A stretch of 64,000 nucleotides of DNA, from positions 14,446,001 through 14,510,000 of the forward strand of contig NC_056046.1 of assembly GCF_004379255.2 (NCBI RefSeq), written 5' to 3'. Position numbers and translations under genes: made by a program. Numbering within the stretch: position 1 is the first letter of the stretch; every line of letters begins with the position of its first letter. This document shows, piece after piece, positions 13,480 to 24,708 of the stretch. The notes below the pieces were generated by a model. It did not search any database, was not told where the DNA came from, and saw nothing but the letters and a program-made list of their open reading frames with translations. The DNA is from Salvia splendens (Eukaryota; Streptophyta; Magnoliopsida; Lamiales; Lamiaceae).

Positions 13480-14045
13480 AGGTTTTATTCTTGAAATGTC
13501 TCTCACTGGCTATTCAGTTTTTCTAATCTAAGCTCCGTTGGAAATAGACAACCAAGAATATGTTCTAATTAAGGATTTACATTCCACTATCTTTTTTTAA
13601 TCAACTTTTCTTTATTTTTTAAAAATTTGTGACGAATTCAAGTGGGACGGAGGGAGTAGTATTCTATTAATATAATAATTAAGATTGATCACTTCTCACC
13701 AGTGGCGTCACTTGATTGGGTGTACCTGTTTTAGAAGTCAATGTAATTGATTGCCTAAAACTTTGCTTTCTGTACTACTGTTAGTAATTAACTATATATT
13801 AATAATAGTAGTGATAATTAAATAGATAATTAGTCTAGCCGACCATATATGCTCAGTTGACAAATTGACCCAATGGTTATTTATGTTTATTTTAGATTTG
13901 TTGATGTGAAAATTCAGTACCCATATTTAATTTAACTAGAGAGTTACTATTAGAATTGAGCCCATCATCAAAGGGCCCTCCAACTAGGAATCGCTCGGTT
14001 TAAAATATTATACTATCTCCTAATTAAATATATATATGTTTGATT
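13480..14045. other. Intergenic; solo Stowaway-like end near 13.65 kb
   Basis: No gene. GTGGGACGGAGGGAGTA near 13643-13659 is the right terminus of a Stowaway-like MITE whose other end is not evident. Confidence 0.45.
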
Positions 14046-14046
14046 T

Positions 14047-14713
14047 AAAGCATCCCCATCCATGCTGTTTGCCAAGAGCATGAATGTGGACCCGGACCTA
14101 CTTTTATTCATTTTTTACTCTCGGCTCTTTGGCAAAAGCATAACACTCACATTCATGCTCTTCCGCAAGGACATGCTCAAGGGTCCCATCATTCTATTAT
14201 TCAATTAAAATAAAAAAATTTCCACAATATTAAAATGCATTAAAAATACCCAAAATACTATTACTAATTACTAAAAAATTAAAAATTACTTAATTAAAAT
14301 CCTAAAAATTAAAAATTAGAAAGGGTTTGAGTGAGAGAGGAAGATGTAGATGAGTTGTATGAAAAAATAGATGATGAATGTGTGTATTTATAGATGATTT
14401 TTGGATTAAATTTTTAAAAAAAAAATTCAAAAAAATTTCAGAAAAACGCTAATATAACGGCTATATTTTTGGGAATCCGGAAATATTTTTTTGTTATTTT
14501 TGGTATTATTTTTGCTTCTTTTTTTTTAAAAAAAAAAGAAAAGAAAATGCCAACGTCATTGCAGTTGGTCAATAGAAACGCGTCACGTCGCCCTGCTCAG
14601 CGTCACGGACGTGCTCGATGTATCGAGCAGAGCCGTGCCATCGGCGGACAGGGGCATGCCGTGCCGACGGCACGGGCGCCGTCCTTCCCCACAAGCACCG
14701 ATGCGGATGCTAT
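14047..14713. mobile_element. Internally deleted, non-autonomous Harbinger copy
   Basis: About 670 bp. The left 250 bases match the left end of the element at 58203, including the hairpin around GAGCATGAATGTGG, TTCCACAATATTAAAATGCA and the AAAAATTAAAAATTA run. The right portion matches that element's 5' leader (GATGATGAATGTGTGTATTT), its GC-rich subterminal part and its terminus (GCGGATGC). The transposase ORF is missing entirely. Ends are approximate because the target duplication is not clean. Confidence 0.82.
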
Positions 14714-16140
14714 ATGAGATTGAATCTTGCAACTTAATTCTAAATAGATAATCATTCGATGATTAGTAATAGGCGTTCCCTTCTAATTAAAATAATATTA
14801 TAACTTAATCTTAAATGAAACCGAAAATACCATAATATTCTAAAAGCATGAATATGATGATTGGACAAGTATTTTGTTTGTGTATAGATGAAACATGAAG
14901 GATGAGATCTTTATGTAGTTGTACGACTAATTAAGCACCAGAATGATAGTAGAATTGTTGAAAATATCTCAAATGTATGCAAATGCAATGCAATAATCTC
15001 TCCAAAAAAAGCATAAAGATCACTTAAACTAAAAGCAACAATCAGTTGAAAATACTGCTGGAAAATAAAGTTTTTTTAAAAAAAATTCGACTCATGCAAC
15101 CCAACATATAACTTTTTACTGTTCTAGTCCAATATTTTGTAGTAGGAATTAATATCCAAACAAGAGCTTTGTAAGTATTTTGCAACAATATGAAAAATCA
15201 ACAAACCAAAGACCGAACTCAGATTCACCTGATATATATTGGATCATGGTTACATAATGAAAGCCTTTCAATGACCTAGTGTCAGACTTAACTTTCCAAA
15301 GAAAAGTTGCAAATATTCCCATACAGATACTGAGATACAGAGTCCTTAATATGGTCCTATAGTGTATATTGGTTGAACTTGAACCCTTCAGCTACTAAGC
15401 TAACTACTACTACTACTACTTTTTTTCCTACCCAAATCAGTATCAAATACACATATTACTAAAACGCATAAGCCTCTTTCCTTCCTGAAACATAATATGG
15501 GGTTAGCTTAGGTATCTAATGAGCCTTTTTTAAATAGTACTACTATGAAGACTGGTATGATAGTCAAATCAAGGTATCATCATTATTGGTGTTTTCGCCT
15601 ATACATGTTTGATTATTAACATGCTAAGAAAGGCAGTCCATGTACACACTCAATAATACTCGACCCAAAAATAACATAATGAGAGTGGTTGCATATGTGC
15701 ACACTTCATGATACTTGTATGAATAAAATTAAGTATAAGGATGCAAAAACAGGAACCTTTAACTTGCACATAGACAAGACACAAATATCTTCTCCTCATT
15801 CTTAAGTTGGTAAACTGATTCTAGATCCATCTTTACCTGATAATTTATTAAGTAAGATTTACAAGGAATAGAGTTTGTAGGTGCATACAATCTCTAAGGT
15901 CAAATAAAATAATTTGCAGACTTCATTCACTTATCTGCATGAATAGAAGTAGGTACTTTTCCCATGTCTTATCTTTGACCTAGAAGTGTAGTGACTATTG
16001 ACCACAAATTCCATATTTTCCAATTTAATCAATTTGATATTTCGAAAATTACATATCACAACAAAACTTATATATACCTAATAAATGAAATATAAATCAA
16101 TTAGGTGAAATATAAATCAATTAGGACTTGGTATTGATTA
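14714..16140. other. AT-rich intergenic DNA
   Basis: No gene or element recognised. A short (CTA)n run lies near 15401-15419. Confidence 0.5.
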
Positions 16141-16381
16141 CTCCATCCATCCGCCATTAGGAGTCCTATTTTTTGGTGGCACGGGTTTTAAGAAATGTTA
16201 GAAAAAGTGGGTGGAAAAAAGTTAGTGGAATATGAGTTCCACTTGTATATATTAGTTTTAAATGAAATTTGAGTGGAATGAATTAATTGAATGTGGGAAC
16301 CTATTAGTAAAATGAATGAGAGTCTTATTCGCGGACAGACTAAAATGAAAAAACGAGACTCATATTCGTGGACGGGGGGAG
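16141..16381. mobile_element. Stowaway-like MITE
   Basis: A 241 bp element flanked by TA (16139-16140 and 16382-16383). The ends are inverted: left CTCCATCCATCCGCCATTAG, right (reverse complement) CTCCCCCCGTCCACGAATAT. Confidence 0.78.
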
Positions 16382-18055
16382 TATTGAATATTCCTGACCT
16401 AACTTGATTTTTTTGAGTACATGATATATGACTTGCTTCATATGGGTATGGATTTGGGTAGGATAATTTCTAATTTTATTCGGGTATCAGGTATTACCCG
16501 ATTTTGACCAGTAAATTTTTAATTTATTTTATTTTAAATCACAATTACAACAATTTAGAAAAATTAATTTCTCAATTCTCAAATCAATTCACCCCAAATC
16601 ATTTCCACTTTTCGAATCAGTTCAGCCACAACCCAAGTGAGTCCTTCCCAAATTTCCCCCAGTCATAGGCCTAAATCGTCAATTTTTTGGTGAAGGCCCG
16701 ACGAAATCGAGCTGGCCTATTGCGAAATTGCGTTGTCGCCGCCGACTGAGGCAGAGGCAGGGATGGTGCCACTCCCTATGGCAACGATTTGGCATCCTAC
16801 TGGATGGTCTCTCCATCCAATTTGTGCGGTAATTCTCCGGTTAATTGGAACATTCTGGCACCGCAGAGAGCCGTGGCCCGAATCTCAGCAGTGGCCCTCA
16901 CCAATATTTCTATTTTTTTTAAAAAAATAGAGTACTGGATACCGAAAGGAATCGGGTTCATGTATTAGGTATAACAAATCGATATTTTCAGGTTTCGAAT
17001 CGAATATCCAAATTGGCAGCCCTAAAATCAGCACAACTTTGAACCTTAATAACATTTGAATTTTTACCAATTTGATGCACAAACACAATATTTTTATATT
17101 CTTCCTCCCCCTACCTATGTTGTTGTTTGTGTTAAAGTGGGTTAACTATATAGGCCTAATTTGTTTGGAAAAATTAAGACAAAGTAGTGAAAATTATGAA
17201 AAGGATTTAGGAAATCTGGCAATTTGGGTAAACTTAAAGAAAATTTGACTTGTCAAACCTATCCAAATATTTACAACACACATATTTATAGGACTCTTGT
17301 ATCCTAATTTGAATTTTCCAATATAATATGTTAAATTTTTTCTATAACAATCCATATATTTTTAATACAAAATCTAGATTTTTCCATTCATAAATATCTA
17401 GATATTTTTACCATAACAAACTTATTTTTTCTAATTCAACAAAATCAACATATATATATATATATATAAGTATTTATTTTATAGTTAAATTTGTATTTAA
17501 TCAACCATTAAGTTAATAACTAAATAATTTATTAATAGATCAATTCAAATTTAAATAAAATATTTGTAGTCCTAATTACTAGTACAAATTATAAACAATT
17601 ACTATATTTTTGAACAAGTTACAACTTACACGTAGTAAATATGTTAATTTAATACTATCAGTATTCAGTCTAACAAAAAACTACAAAAAAAGATATACAT
17701 TATTTATGAAAAATACTATAATTAGTATTAATATGAATTTAACTTTAAGTTTCTCTCTCAATTTAGTCACTTTCCATTAGGTTAAAAAATTAAGTGATTT
17801 TGCTCTCTAATATCTTTAACTTTCCCAAAAATTTGCTAATTTTCATGAAAAATAAAATTGGTACGAAAAATCACAAACTTTGAATTAGATTTGCTCAGAT
17901 TCGAAAATTTGGCATATTATTTTTCAGTGGAGGGATATTTTTCACAAGTACAGTCTACCTTTATAATAGAAGATTTTGGTAGCATATTGCTACAACATTT
18001 AATATTTTAATTTGGTTGAATTTCCATTTAGGGTCTCGTCTGCTGCAACCTAATT
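16382..18055. other. AT-rich intergenic DNA with a (TA)n run
   Basis: No gene recognised. A (TA)n microsatellite occupies about 17450-17469. Short open frames near 16.7-17.1 kb show no domain. Confidence 0.5.
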
Positions 18056-18224
18056 GGTCTCGTCCACTATTGCGACGAACGAGCGGCGAGAGGAAGAAAA
18101 TGACGGGCGAGAGGTCGTCCGTGGGTGTGAGCGGACGTCCGTCGGGTCATCCGTCGTGTCGTCCGCTATTGTGGTGCAATGACGGACGTCCCGGCGGACG
18201 TCCCATTTTCCGATTTTTTTTCCA

Positions 18225-18319
18225 AAACTCTATATATACGGCTCGTTGCACTTCATTTCATTTGCACCACTTGTATTAATGAGTTTCTCTCTTTCTATTC
18301 TCATTTCTTTTGAAGATAA
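18225..18319 (+). promoter_or_regulatory. TATA box and 5' leader of the ORF1 element
   Basis: CTATATATAC (18230-18239) begins a leader that runs to the ATG at 18320. About 65 bases, including ACTTCATTTCATT and GCACCACTTGTATTAA, match the leader of the transposase element at 27-29 kb at roughly 90% by eye. The two genes encode unrelated proteins. Confidence 0.82.
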
Positions 18320-18874
18320 ATGGAGCACGACCGTGATTCTCTCACCACGAACGAGTCACAAACGCCGACATTCCCCGTTGGAGGTGGGGGAAACGTCGGC
18401 ATAAATGCAGGGTTGCCCGGGATGGCGGGGTGATGCCCCAAATGCCGGGAATGATGGGCAGGTACTATAATATGTACCCTTGGATGGGTGGGATGGTGCC
18501 CCAAATGCCTGGGGTGAGTGGGGGGATGACGGGGATGGCTGCAGGGATGATGCCCGGGATGGCGGCGGGAATGGGTGGCATGATGCCCGAGATGATGATG
18601 CCCGGTATGATGCAGGGCATGCCTGCCGCTGCTGGGGGGAGCAGAGTGGGGGTCCCCCAATCACCTAGGGACAATGTCTATCAGCCCTACATGGATTTAT
18701 TATCCGCCGGTTCCCAGAGTACTCCACTGGATACTCAGTTCACCGGCATTGAGACTTTCTCTTTTGAGGAGTTGGGGATATCTCTATCAGGGAGTCTCCT
18801 ACCGAGATACCACCGGCGGTAGAGGACGAGGGGCTTCGGCAGGGAAGTCGAAGAAGAAGGGCAAGGGCAGGGGC
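18320..18874 (+). pseudogene. Harbinger ORF1 protein, N-terminal half
   Basis: Starts ATGGAGCACGACCG, followed by a Gly/Met/Pro-rich stretch (repeats of MPGM and GGM), a segment FEELGISLSGS and a basic patch ending SKKKGKGRG. This arrangement is typical of the N-terminal part of plant Harbinger ORF1 proteins. Lesions: a frameshift with a TGA near 18431, and another shift near 18800. The frame ending KGKGRG continues without a break into VGESSRGEDEW at 23264 when the inserted DNA is skipped, showing that the two halves were once one gene. Confidence 0.78.
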
Positions 18875-21800
18875 TGATTCACTTCGATTTTATATGGTTT
18901 TAGAGGGTAGTTTTACTTGGTTTTGATCATATATTGTGTACTTTGAGACATGGTTATAGCTACTTCTCTATAATATTGGTATTTTGACTATTTTGTGAAG
19001 AATGTGTAGAAAAATGTACAAAATATGTGAATGTGCAACAGCTTTGGTTCGAGACAGTTTTTCTGGAGATTTTGAAGTCCAATCAGTCCATATTGCATAT
19101 TATTCTCTTCGTCTTCGAAAGAGCTTCGCGTGGATATCTTAAACATCTCATCGAAGTTCGGTAGAAGAAGTTATGACCGTTTCACAAAGACTGCGCGGAG
19201 CAGTGACATAGCTGGCGACCCGCCGGGTTCGCATGCAAATGAACCTGGCGACCCACCAGTAAAACACGGGAAAAACGCCGTAGGCAGCTGGCGACTCGCC
19301 AGCTTCAACACACAACAAACCTAGCGACCTGCCAAGTTTGACCGACAGCTTATTTCGTGCCCAAAGTCAACCCTAGGTATATATATGCCTGAGAAACACC
19401 TCCCAACACATTCTACACGCCTCCTACCCCAAAAATCCCAGTTTTTCACCTAGAAAGAAGAGAAGAACGAGCAAAGGACAAGTATTCATCGCAAGATTGA
19501 AGACGAGGTCTCCAATCCGCCCAATCCAATTCTAGGAGTTCATATTTTAGTTTTATTTTTGTCCAAACAATGTTTTTAAATATTTTTTTGAATATTTCTT
19601 TGACTTTTGTGATGAACATGAGTAGCTAAATCCTCCTTAGAGTTCTACGGGGGAGATACAATGATTCTTATGTTTAATTGATTTCCTTTTTCTATATCAT
19701 GGCTCATATGGTTATTTTGACTTCTCTTGTGCTTATACATTTATTTGACTGATCACCTTATAAATGCATGTGGATTTTACTACAATACTCGGGAGATGAG
19801 TAGTTTAATTTGAAAGAAGATAAATTGACGTCTTTGCCAATATAATCGGGAGATTTGAGCCTTTGAATGAAGCTAAGTATCTTAGGAGCTCTTAGGAGTT
19901 GTTGTCTTAGTTCTAGGAAGGACACTTCGGTTCTAGGTAACAATCTATAAATTGTATGCTTCGGGAGAAGATATAGTTTTACTTTAGTGATAGCTTAATA
20001 ACCCTTGAGACCCCTTGTTGGCATAGATTGGAAATTAGTTGAGCATATGATAGTTGTTATCGATCCCGTAGGATTCTACCTTCCTCATCCTTGATCTACA
20101 TCCGTTCTCTTTTAATTGCTTTTAGTTCTCTAGTTGTTTTTAATTGTTTTCACTTTGCTTTTAAGTAGATTTAGAAAAACAAAACCATCTGATTCATCTA
20201 GATAGTAGTTGAGGTTGGTTCGTGGACTTAGGTTGACACTCATTGTCTCTATGCATACGATACTCTTTGCTTACTGTTTGCTACATTAGCTCCGTACACT
20301 TGCAGGTATACTTGTGTTAAAAATAAGTTGAGTCAAGTTTTTGGCGCCATTGTCGGGGACAATTTTGTGTTACTATAGCCTAATATCGTTATAAAAATTA
20401 AGATTACTAATCTAGATTTTACTTGCTCTATTTTTTTTCTTTTTTTGAGTTATTCTCACTTTTGTGTTTTTCTTTTCAAGTTGTATGCGCACTCGCTCTA
20501 AGGGGCAACCATTAAAGTTATTTGATCCTGAGATCGAAGCATCCAACCGAAGGAGGAACGCTCAGAGAAGGTTCAACCAAAGGATCCAAGATTCATCCCC
20601 GATCCAAGGCCGATCACTTCCGCATGGTAAGAGAGAATCGCCTACTCCTTTTGCAATAATAATGGCGGACAACAGAGAGAACAATGCACCACACCCAGAT
20701 CCTGTAGTCCAACTCCAACAACAACTTGCTGATGTGGTGAAACAACTAAAAGAACAAGATGAAAAACAAGTCATAGTGCTAGTGCAAAACATGTTCGCTT
20801 ACAGAGAGGTAGCGAACCCACCAATTGGCAATGATCAGATCAATGGCAACACTTTTGAGCTCAGAACAAGATTGTTTAATATGGCAGAGGCTAATGCTTT
20901 TGGGGGAAGGACCAATGAAGATCCCAACAAGCATCTCACCAAGTTTATTCATATTAGCAACACGGCGAAGCTTAATGGGGTGACAGACGAACAGATCAGA
21001 CTAAGGTTATTCCAATTTTCCTTTAAAAAAGTTGTTAGAGACTGGTACTACAACATGGGACCAGGATCTGTTAGAAAATGGGATGCCATGGTTGACTTAT
21101 TTTTGGAGAAATACTTCCCACCCAGTGAAGCTCTAAATAGGCAAGCAGAGATAATTCAGTTCCAGGTGAAGCCTCATGAGACAATCTGAGAAGCATGGGC
21201 CAGATTCAAGACACTGTTGAAGAGATGCCCCAACCATGGTCTAAGTCCGAGACATCAAGTCATAGCTTTTTACATGGGGTGCATTCCAGATGCAATGCAT
21301 GAACTGAATTGGAGCGCAGGAGGGGCACTCCTCCACTTAGGAGAGAATGACGCTATGCAAGTGATTGAGCGAGTAGCTTCCACTGATGAAGGATGGAACA
21401 ATGACGAAAACAAGTCATACAGGGTGGCCTCTGCTACAGAAGATGATAGAATAGACAGAACGTCAAAATAGCTTGATCTTTTGACCACACAATTGGGAAT
21501 CATGGAGATGAGACAGTCAAGGCCAGAGATTCAAGGGGGAGTTGAAAATGTCAATTATGTGCACCAAGGAGGGAATAACATGAACTTCAACAACTATCGC
21601 CCCAACCAAGGTGGTGGTAAATATAACCACTATGGTAACAAGGTACATCCCAATCTCTCTTATGGGAATCCTAACAATGTTTTGCAACCACCACCAGGAT
21701 TCACAGTAGCTAATGAAATGGTCGATGAGCAGAAGAAGCCTACTACAAAAGATATCTTGGTAGCATTCATGATTCAGACTACCAAGTACATGGAGAAAAC

Positions 21801-21904
21801 TGACAAGTACATGGAGGTTACTAATCAAAGGCTGGGAAAAGTTTAGAATGACGTCCAAAGCTTGAACGTGCACATGAAGTACATTGACAGGGGCAGGGGC
21901 AGGG
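18875..21904 (+). mobile_element. Athila/Tat-like Ty3/gypsy fragment: 5' LTR plus gag
   Basis: The 5' LTR begins TGATTCACTTCGATTTTA at 18875 and ends near 20335. It is followed by a primer-binding-like TTGGCGCCATTGTCGGGGAC (20340-20360), the tRNA-Asp-type site common in Athila/Tat elements. A gag frame follows and stops abruptly at 21904. No protease, RT, integrase or matching 3' LTR is present, so this is a truncated element lying inside the Harbinger ORF1. Confidence 0.8.
20464..21900 (+). pseudogene. gag of a Ty3/gypsy (Athila/Tat-like) retrotransposon
   Basis: One continuous frame from MRTRSKGQPLKLFDPEIEAS, with a glutamine-rich coiled segment and the retrotransposon gag domain (FELRTRLFNMAEANAFGGRT through RDWYYNMGPGSVRKWDAM and FLEKYFPPSEA). 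It is interrupted in the same frame by TGA (about 21187), TAG (about 21469) and TAG (about 21844). Each stop is explained by one C-to-T change (CGA to TGA, CAG to TAG). The frame ends in a Gly/Arg-rich stretch at the truncation point. Confidence 0.85.
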
Positions 21905-23256
21905 TGATGCACTTTTTATTAGCACTATAAATATCTGCAAGTATACAAATTAGGAACAGTATAGCTAAAGGTCAGTACCAGATATCGATCACGGGGAAAA
22001 CAATCACAAATTGGCTACCTCCTACTAAAACTCAATTACTATTTGGAAAACCGAAAGATTTTGAGAATTTTGAAAAAAAAGAACAATTTGAAAGCAATAA
22101 ACAACTAGATGCAAATAAATCACGGAGATAAAAGTATAGAGATAAGGGAATTCCATGGATGTGCGTTCACAGTTATGGTTATACAAGTTCCAACTACAAT
22201 ACCCTAGTACAATTCTTACTTTGATAGGACGAGTCACCTAGTTTATGCTCATGTGATACAAACGTTGATTACTAACATTAGGGTTGTCAATTCTAAATAT
22301 GTAACTCCTAAAAGCTCCTAAGACCATTGAAAAGTCCTCACTCTCAATTAACAGTGTCGTTTTAAAGGAAGCTAATTGTAGTGTCTACTAAGTGGATCTA
22401 ACTCGCCAACCTCATCTCACGATTATGTAGCAAGTTATATTAAATCATCCAAGATTGTGTCACTCAATCATGAAGCATCATTATTCACTTAGAGAAGAAA
22501 CAAAGTAAAAACAAAACGGATATTAAATAGAAAAGGAATTGTATAACCAAAGTCATTACTAACACATCCCTAGAATCCTATGAATTTAGTTACACATGAT
22601 GTAATAATCTAAAGACATAGATTGAAGGGAAAACAATTAAAACATAAAACTAGAGCAAATAAAACCCAAAGGTTGAATCCTTGTAGCTTTGATGCTCTTG
22701 AATCCTTCTTCAACTCCCTGCACAATGAAGCACTCTAACTTTTAATCTCTAGAAAATATGTTGCAAAAAGAGGATACTAATAATGAAGCTTGAGGGGGTA
22801 TTTATAGGGGAAAAATCACCTCTCTCAAATAAGGAAAAGGGTTACAAAACATGGTAAATCTTGGAGAGGAAATTAGGGCAAATCTGCTCGCCACTCTTTT
22901 GTGGCGGACCGCCGCACCTTGGCCGGCGGTCGCCGCGCATTAATTCGAAGCTTCTGACTCTTTGGTGGCGGTTGCCATGAACTTCCCGGCGGTCGCCGGG
23001 GGTGTCTTCATTCCATGCACAGATTTCCCGAAACGGGCCGCTACAGAAGGGGCGGTCGTTGGACGCTATCTGAAACTCCAAATTTCCTACTTCACGTTTT
23101 GACTCCCTTTTTATGCTCAAATATGCACATTTCACACAAAACATGTCAAAATACCAAAATAGATAAAATATGCAAATAATGGACATGTAAGGTAACTTTG
23201 ACATTAAAAACGGACCAAATAATGGCCTTAAAACCATGCAAAATCCGAGCATATCA
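21905..23256 (-). mobile_element. Solo LTR, minus orientation
   Basis: On the minus strand it begins TGATATGCTCGGATTTTGCA and ends AAGTGCATCA (TG...CA), about 1.35 kb. It is flanked by CAGGG on both sides (21900-21904 and 23257-23261). It resembles the LTR at 18875 only loosely: similar first 30 bases, and a GC-rich internal block with repeats of GGCGACC/CGCCGG. It is therefore from a related but different family. No internal region is attached. Confidence 0.72.
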
Positions 23257-23263
23257 CAGGGGC

Positions 23264-24120
23264 GTTGGTGAGTCCTCGCGTGGGGAGGACGAGTGGGAGG
23301 CGGGGGACGAGGGGGAGGAGGAGGCCGGAAGGGAAAGAGGACCGTCTGGAGCGAGGCGGAGTGCGTTGCTCTGGCAAAGGCCTGGGTCGGTGTAGTTGAG
23401 GATCTCATTATCGGCGTTAATCAGACTATTGACAGGATGTGGTGGCGCATTAGCCAGGCCTACGTCAAATTCTGCCCGTCCGGTTGGAAGTATCACGGGT
23501 GTGAGCAGTGCCAGAAACAGTTGGAGCGGATGAGGAGGGCCATCACCTGATTTGCTGGCATATACGAAAACAACACCCGCACGGCAACCAGCAACATGTC
23601 CATGGAGGATGTGAAGAATTTGTCTATGCAGCAGTAACCGAGAAGGGGCAGTTCGGCAACTTCAAATACTGGGATGCCTATCTTGTGCTGCAGGAATCCG
23701 CCATGTTTCCGTGCGGGTGTTGAAGCTGGCTGGCCGAAGTGGACGAAGCTCAATGCCTCCGGCGAGTACAGCAGCAGTGCCGGTTCCCACGACCTCCCCG
23801 AAGAGACCCCGACCCCTCCCTCGTTTTCCCGCCGTCGTCGCCCGGTTGGGCAAAAGACCGTGATGCGGATGTCTAGGGGAAGCGCCAGCGGGTCCCACGA
23901 GGTCCAATCGGCAGCTCCTAGCGAGCTCAGTCCCGAGCTCACCCACCTCGCGCACATCTAACAGCAGCAGAGCATGATAGACGTCATACAAAAGTGGAGT
24001 ACGACGATTGACCCCTTACACAAGGAGATGCCCAAGGGGGTCATCGACAGTATGAGACACGATTTGGGGGCTCCTACCCCTGCCCGGGAGAGCCGACGGG
24101 ACTGGCCAAGGGGACGATGA
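23264..24120 (+). pseudogene. Harbinger ORF1 protein, C-terminal half
   Basis: Carries the Myb/SANT-like block (RKGKRTVWSEAECVALAKAW, then QTIDRMWWRISQAYVKFCP and QCQKQLERMRRAIT), the linker YENNTRTATSNMSMEDVKNL, a Ser/Pro-rich basic region (PEETPTPPSFSRRRRPVGQK), and a C-terminal helix (QSMIDVIQKWSTTIDPLHKE) ending at 24120. In the family this protein binds DNA and assists the transposase. Visible lesions: a frameshift near 23320, a stop at about 23548 and another frameshift near 23640. Confidence 0.82.
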
Positions 24121-24202
24121 GGAGTAAGAAGGGGGCCGCATGTGTCGAAGCTTTGGGGCGTTTTTTTATGAACTATGTATTTTTTTTAAATTTAATTATG
24201 TA

Positions 24203-24453
24203 CTGCCTCCGTCCATCTATAGTAGAAGCGTTTCTTTTCGGCATGGAATTTAAGAAAAGTTGTGTTATGTGAGTTAAGTAAATGTATAATAAAGTAGGAA
24301 AGAAATAGTAGAGAGATGAAGAGAGAATAAAGTAGGAGAGAGTAAAGTAAGAGAAAAGAAAAGTTGTTGCTTTTTGCCAAAAAAGGAAACGACTCAGCCA
24401 AAGTGGGACAACCCAAAAAGGAATACGACTCAACTACAGAGGGACGAAGGGAG
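24203..24453. mobile_element. Stowaway-like MITE in the ORF1 element 3' region
   Basis: A 251 bp element flanked by TA (24201-24202 and 24454-24455). The ends are inverted: left CTGCCTCCGTCCATCTATAG, right (reverse complement) CTCCCTTCGTCCCTCTGTAG. Confidence 0.82.
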
Positions 24454-24708
24454 TATGTTTTCTTTTTTTGAAATAAAATCGTTGCATTTTTCCCGTATTC
24501 GTGTCAAAATTTTAATTCCGTAAATTGCATATTTGTGAATTTGTGAATTTTTATTATTGCGCTTGTCCGCCGGAATGTCCGCTATTGTGCAGTAGGATGC
24601 CCTTATGACGTGACAGTGCAGTGGGATGTCCTTATGACGTGGCATGAGGTGTTTTTGGGATGTCTGTGAGCTTGTCCGCCGGGACATCCGTCCCTATTGT
24701 GGATGCTC

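Larger units (their letters stand above)
18056..24708 (+). mobile_element. PIF/Harbinger element, ORF1-only, interrupted by LTR retroelements
   Basis: The right end (reverse complement GAGCATCCACAATAGGGACG) pairs with the left end (GGTCTCGTCCACTATTGCGACG). Inside is a TATA/leader segment, an ORF1 (Myb/SANT-like) pseudogene split in two (18320-18874 and 23264-24120), and no transposase. Between the halves sits about 4.4 kb of LTR retroelement DNA. A Stowaway-like MITE (24203-24453) sits in the 3' part. The left boundary is approximate, with no clean TTA/TAA duplication. Without the insertions the element would be about 2 kb, the same size as the transposase-only elements. Confidence 0.8.

Noticed and set aside
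18301..18674. Overlapping antisense open frames rich in His/Pro
   Set aside because: They are reverse readings of the Gly/Met-rich repeat in the Harbinger ORF1 gene.
18875..23256. One intact LTR retrotransposon with two matching LTRs
   Set aside because: The two LTR-like segments are in opposite orientation and differ strongly in sequence, and pol is absent.
22842..23408. 188-codon minus-strand frame
   Set aside because: It runs from ORF1 sequence across the solo-LTR edge into the LTR; Pro/Arg-rich with no known domain.
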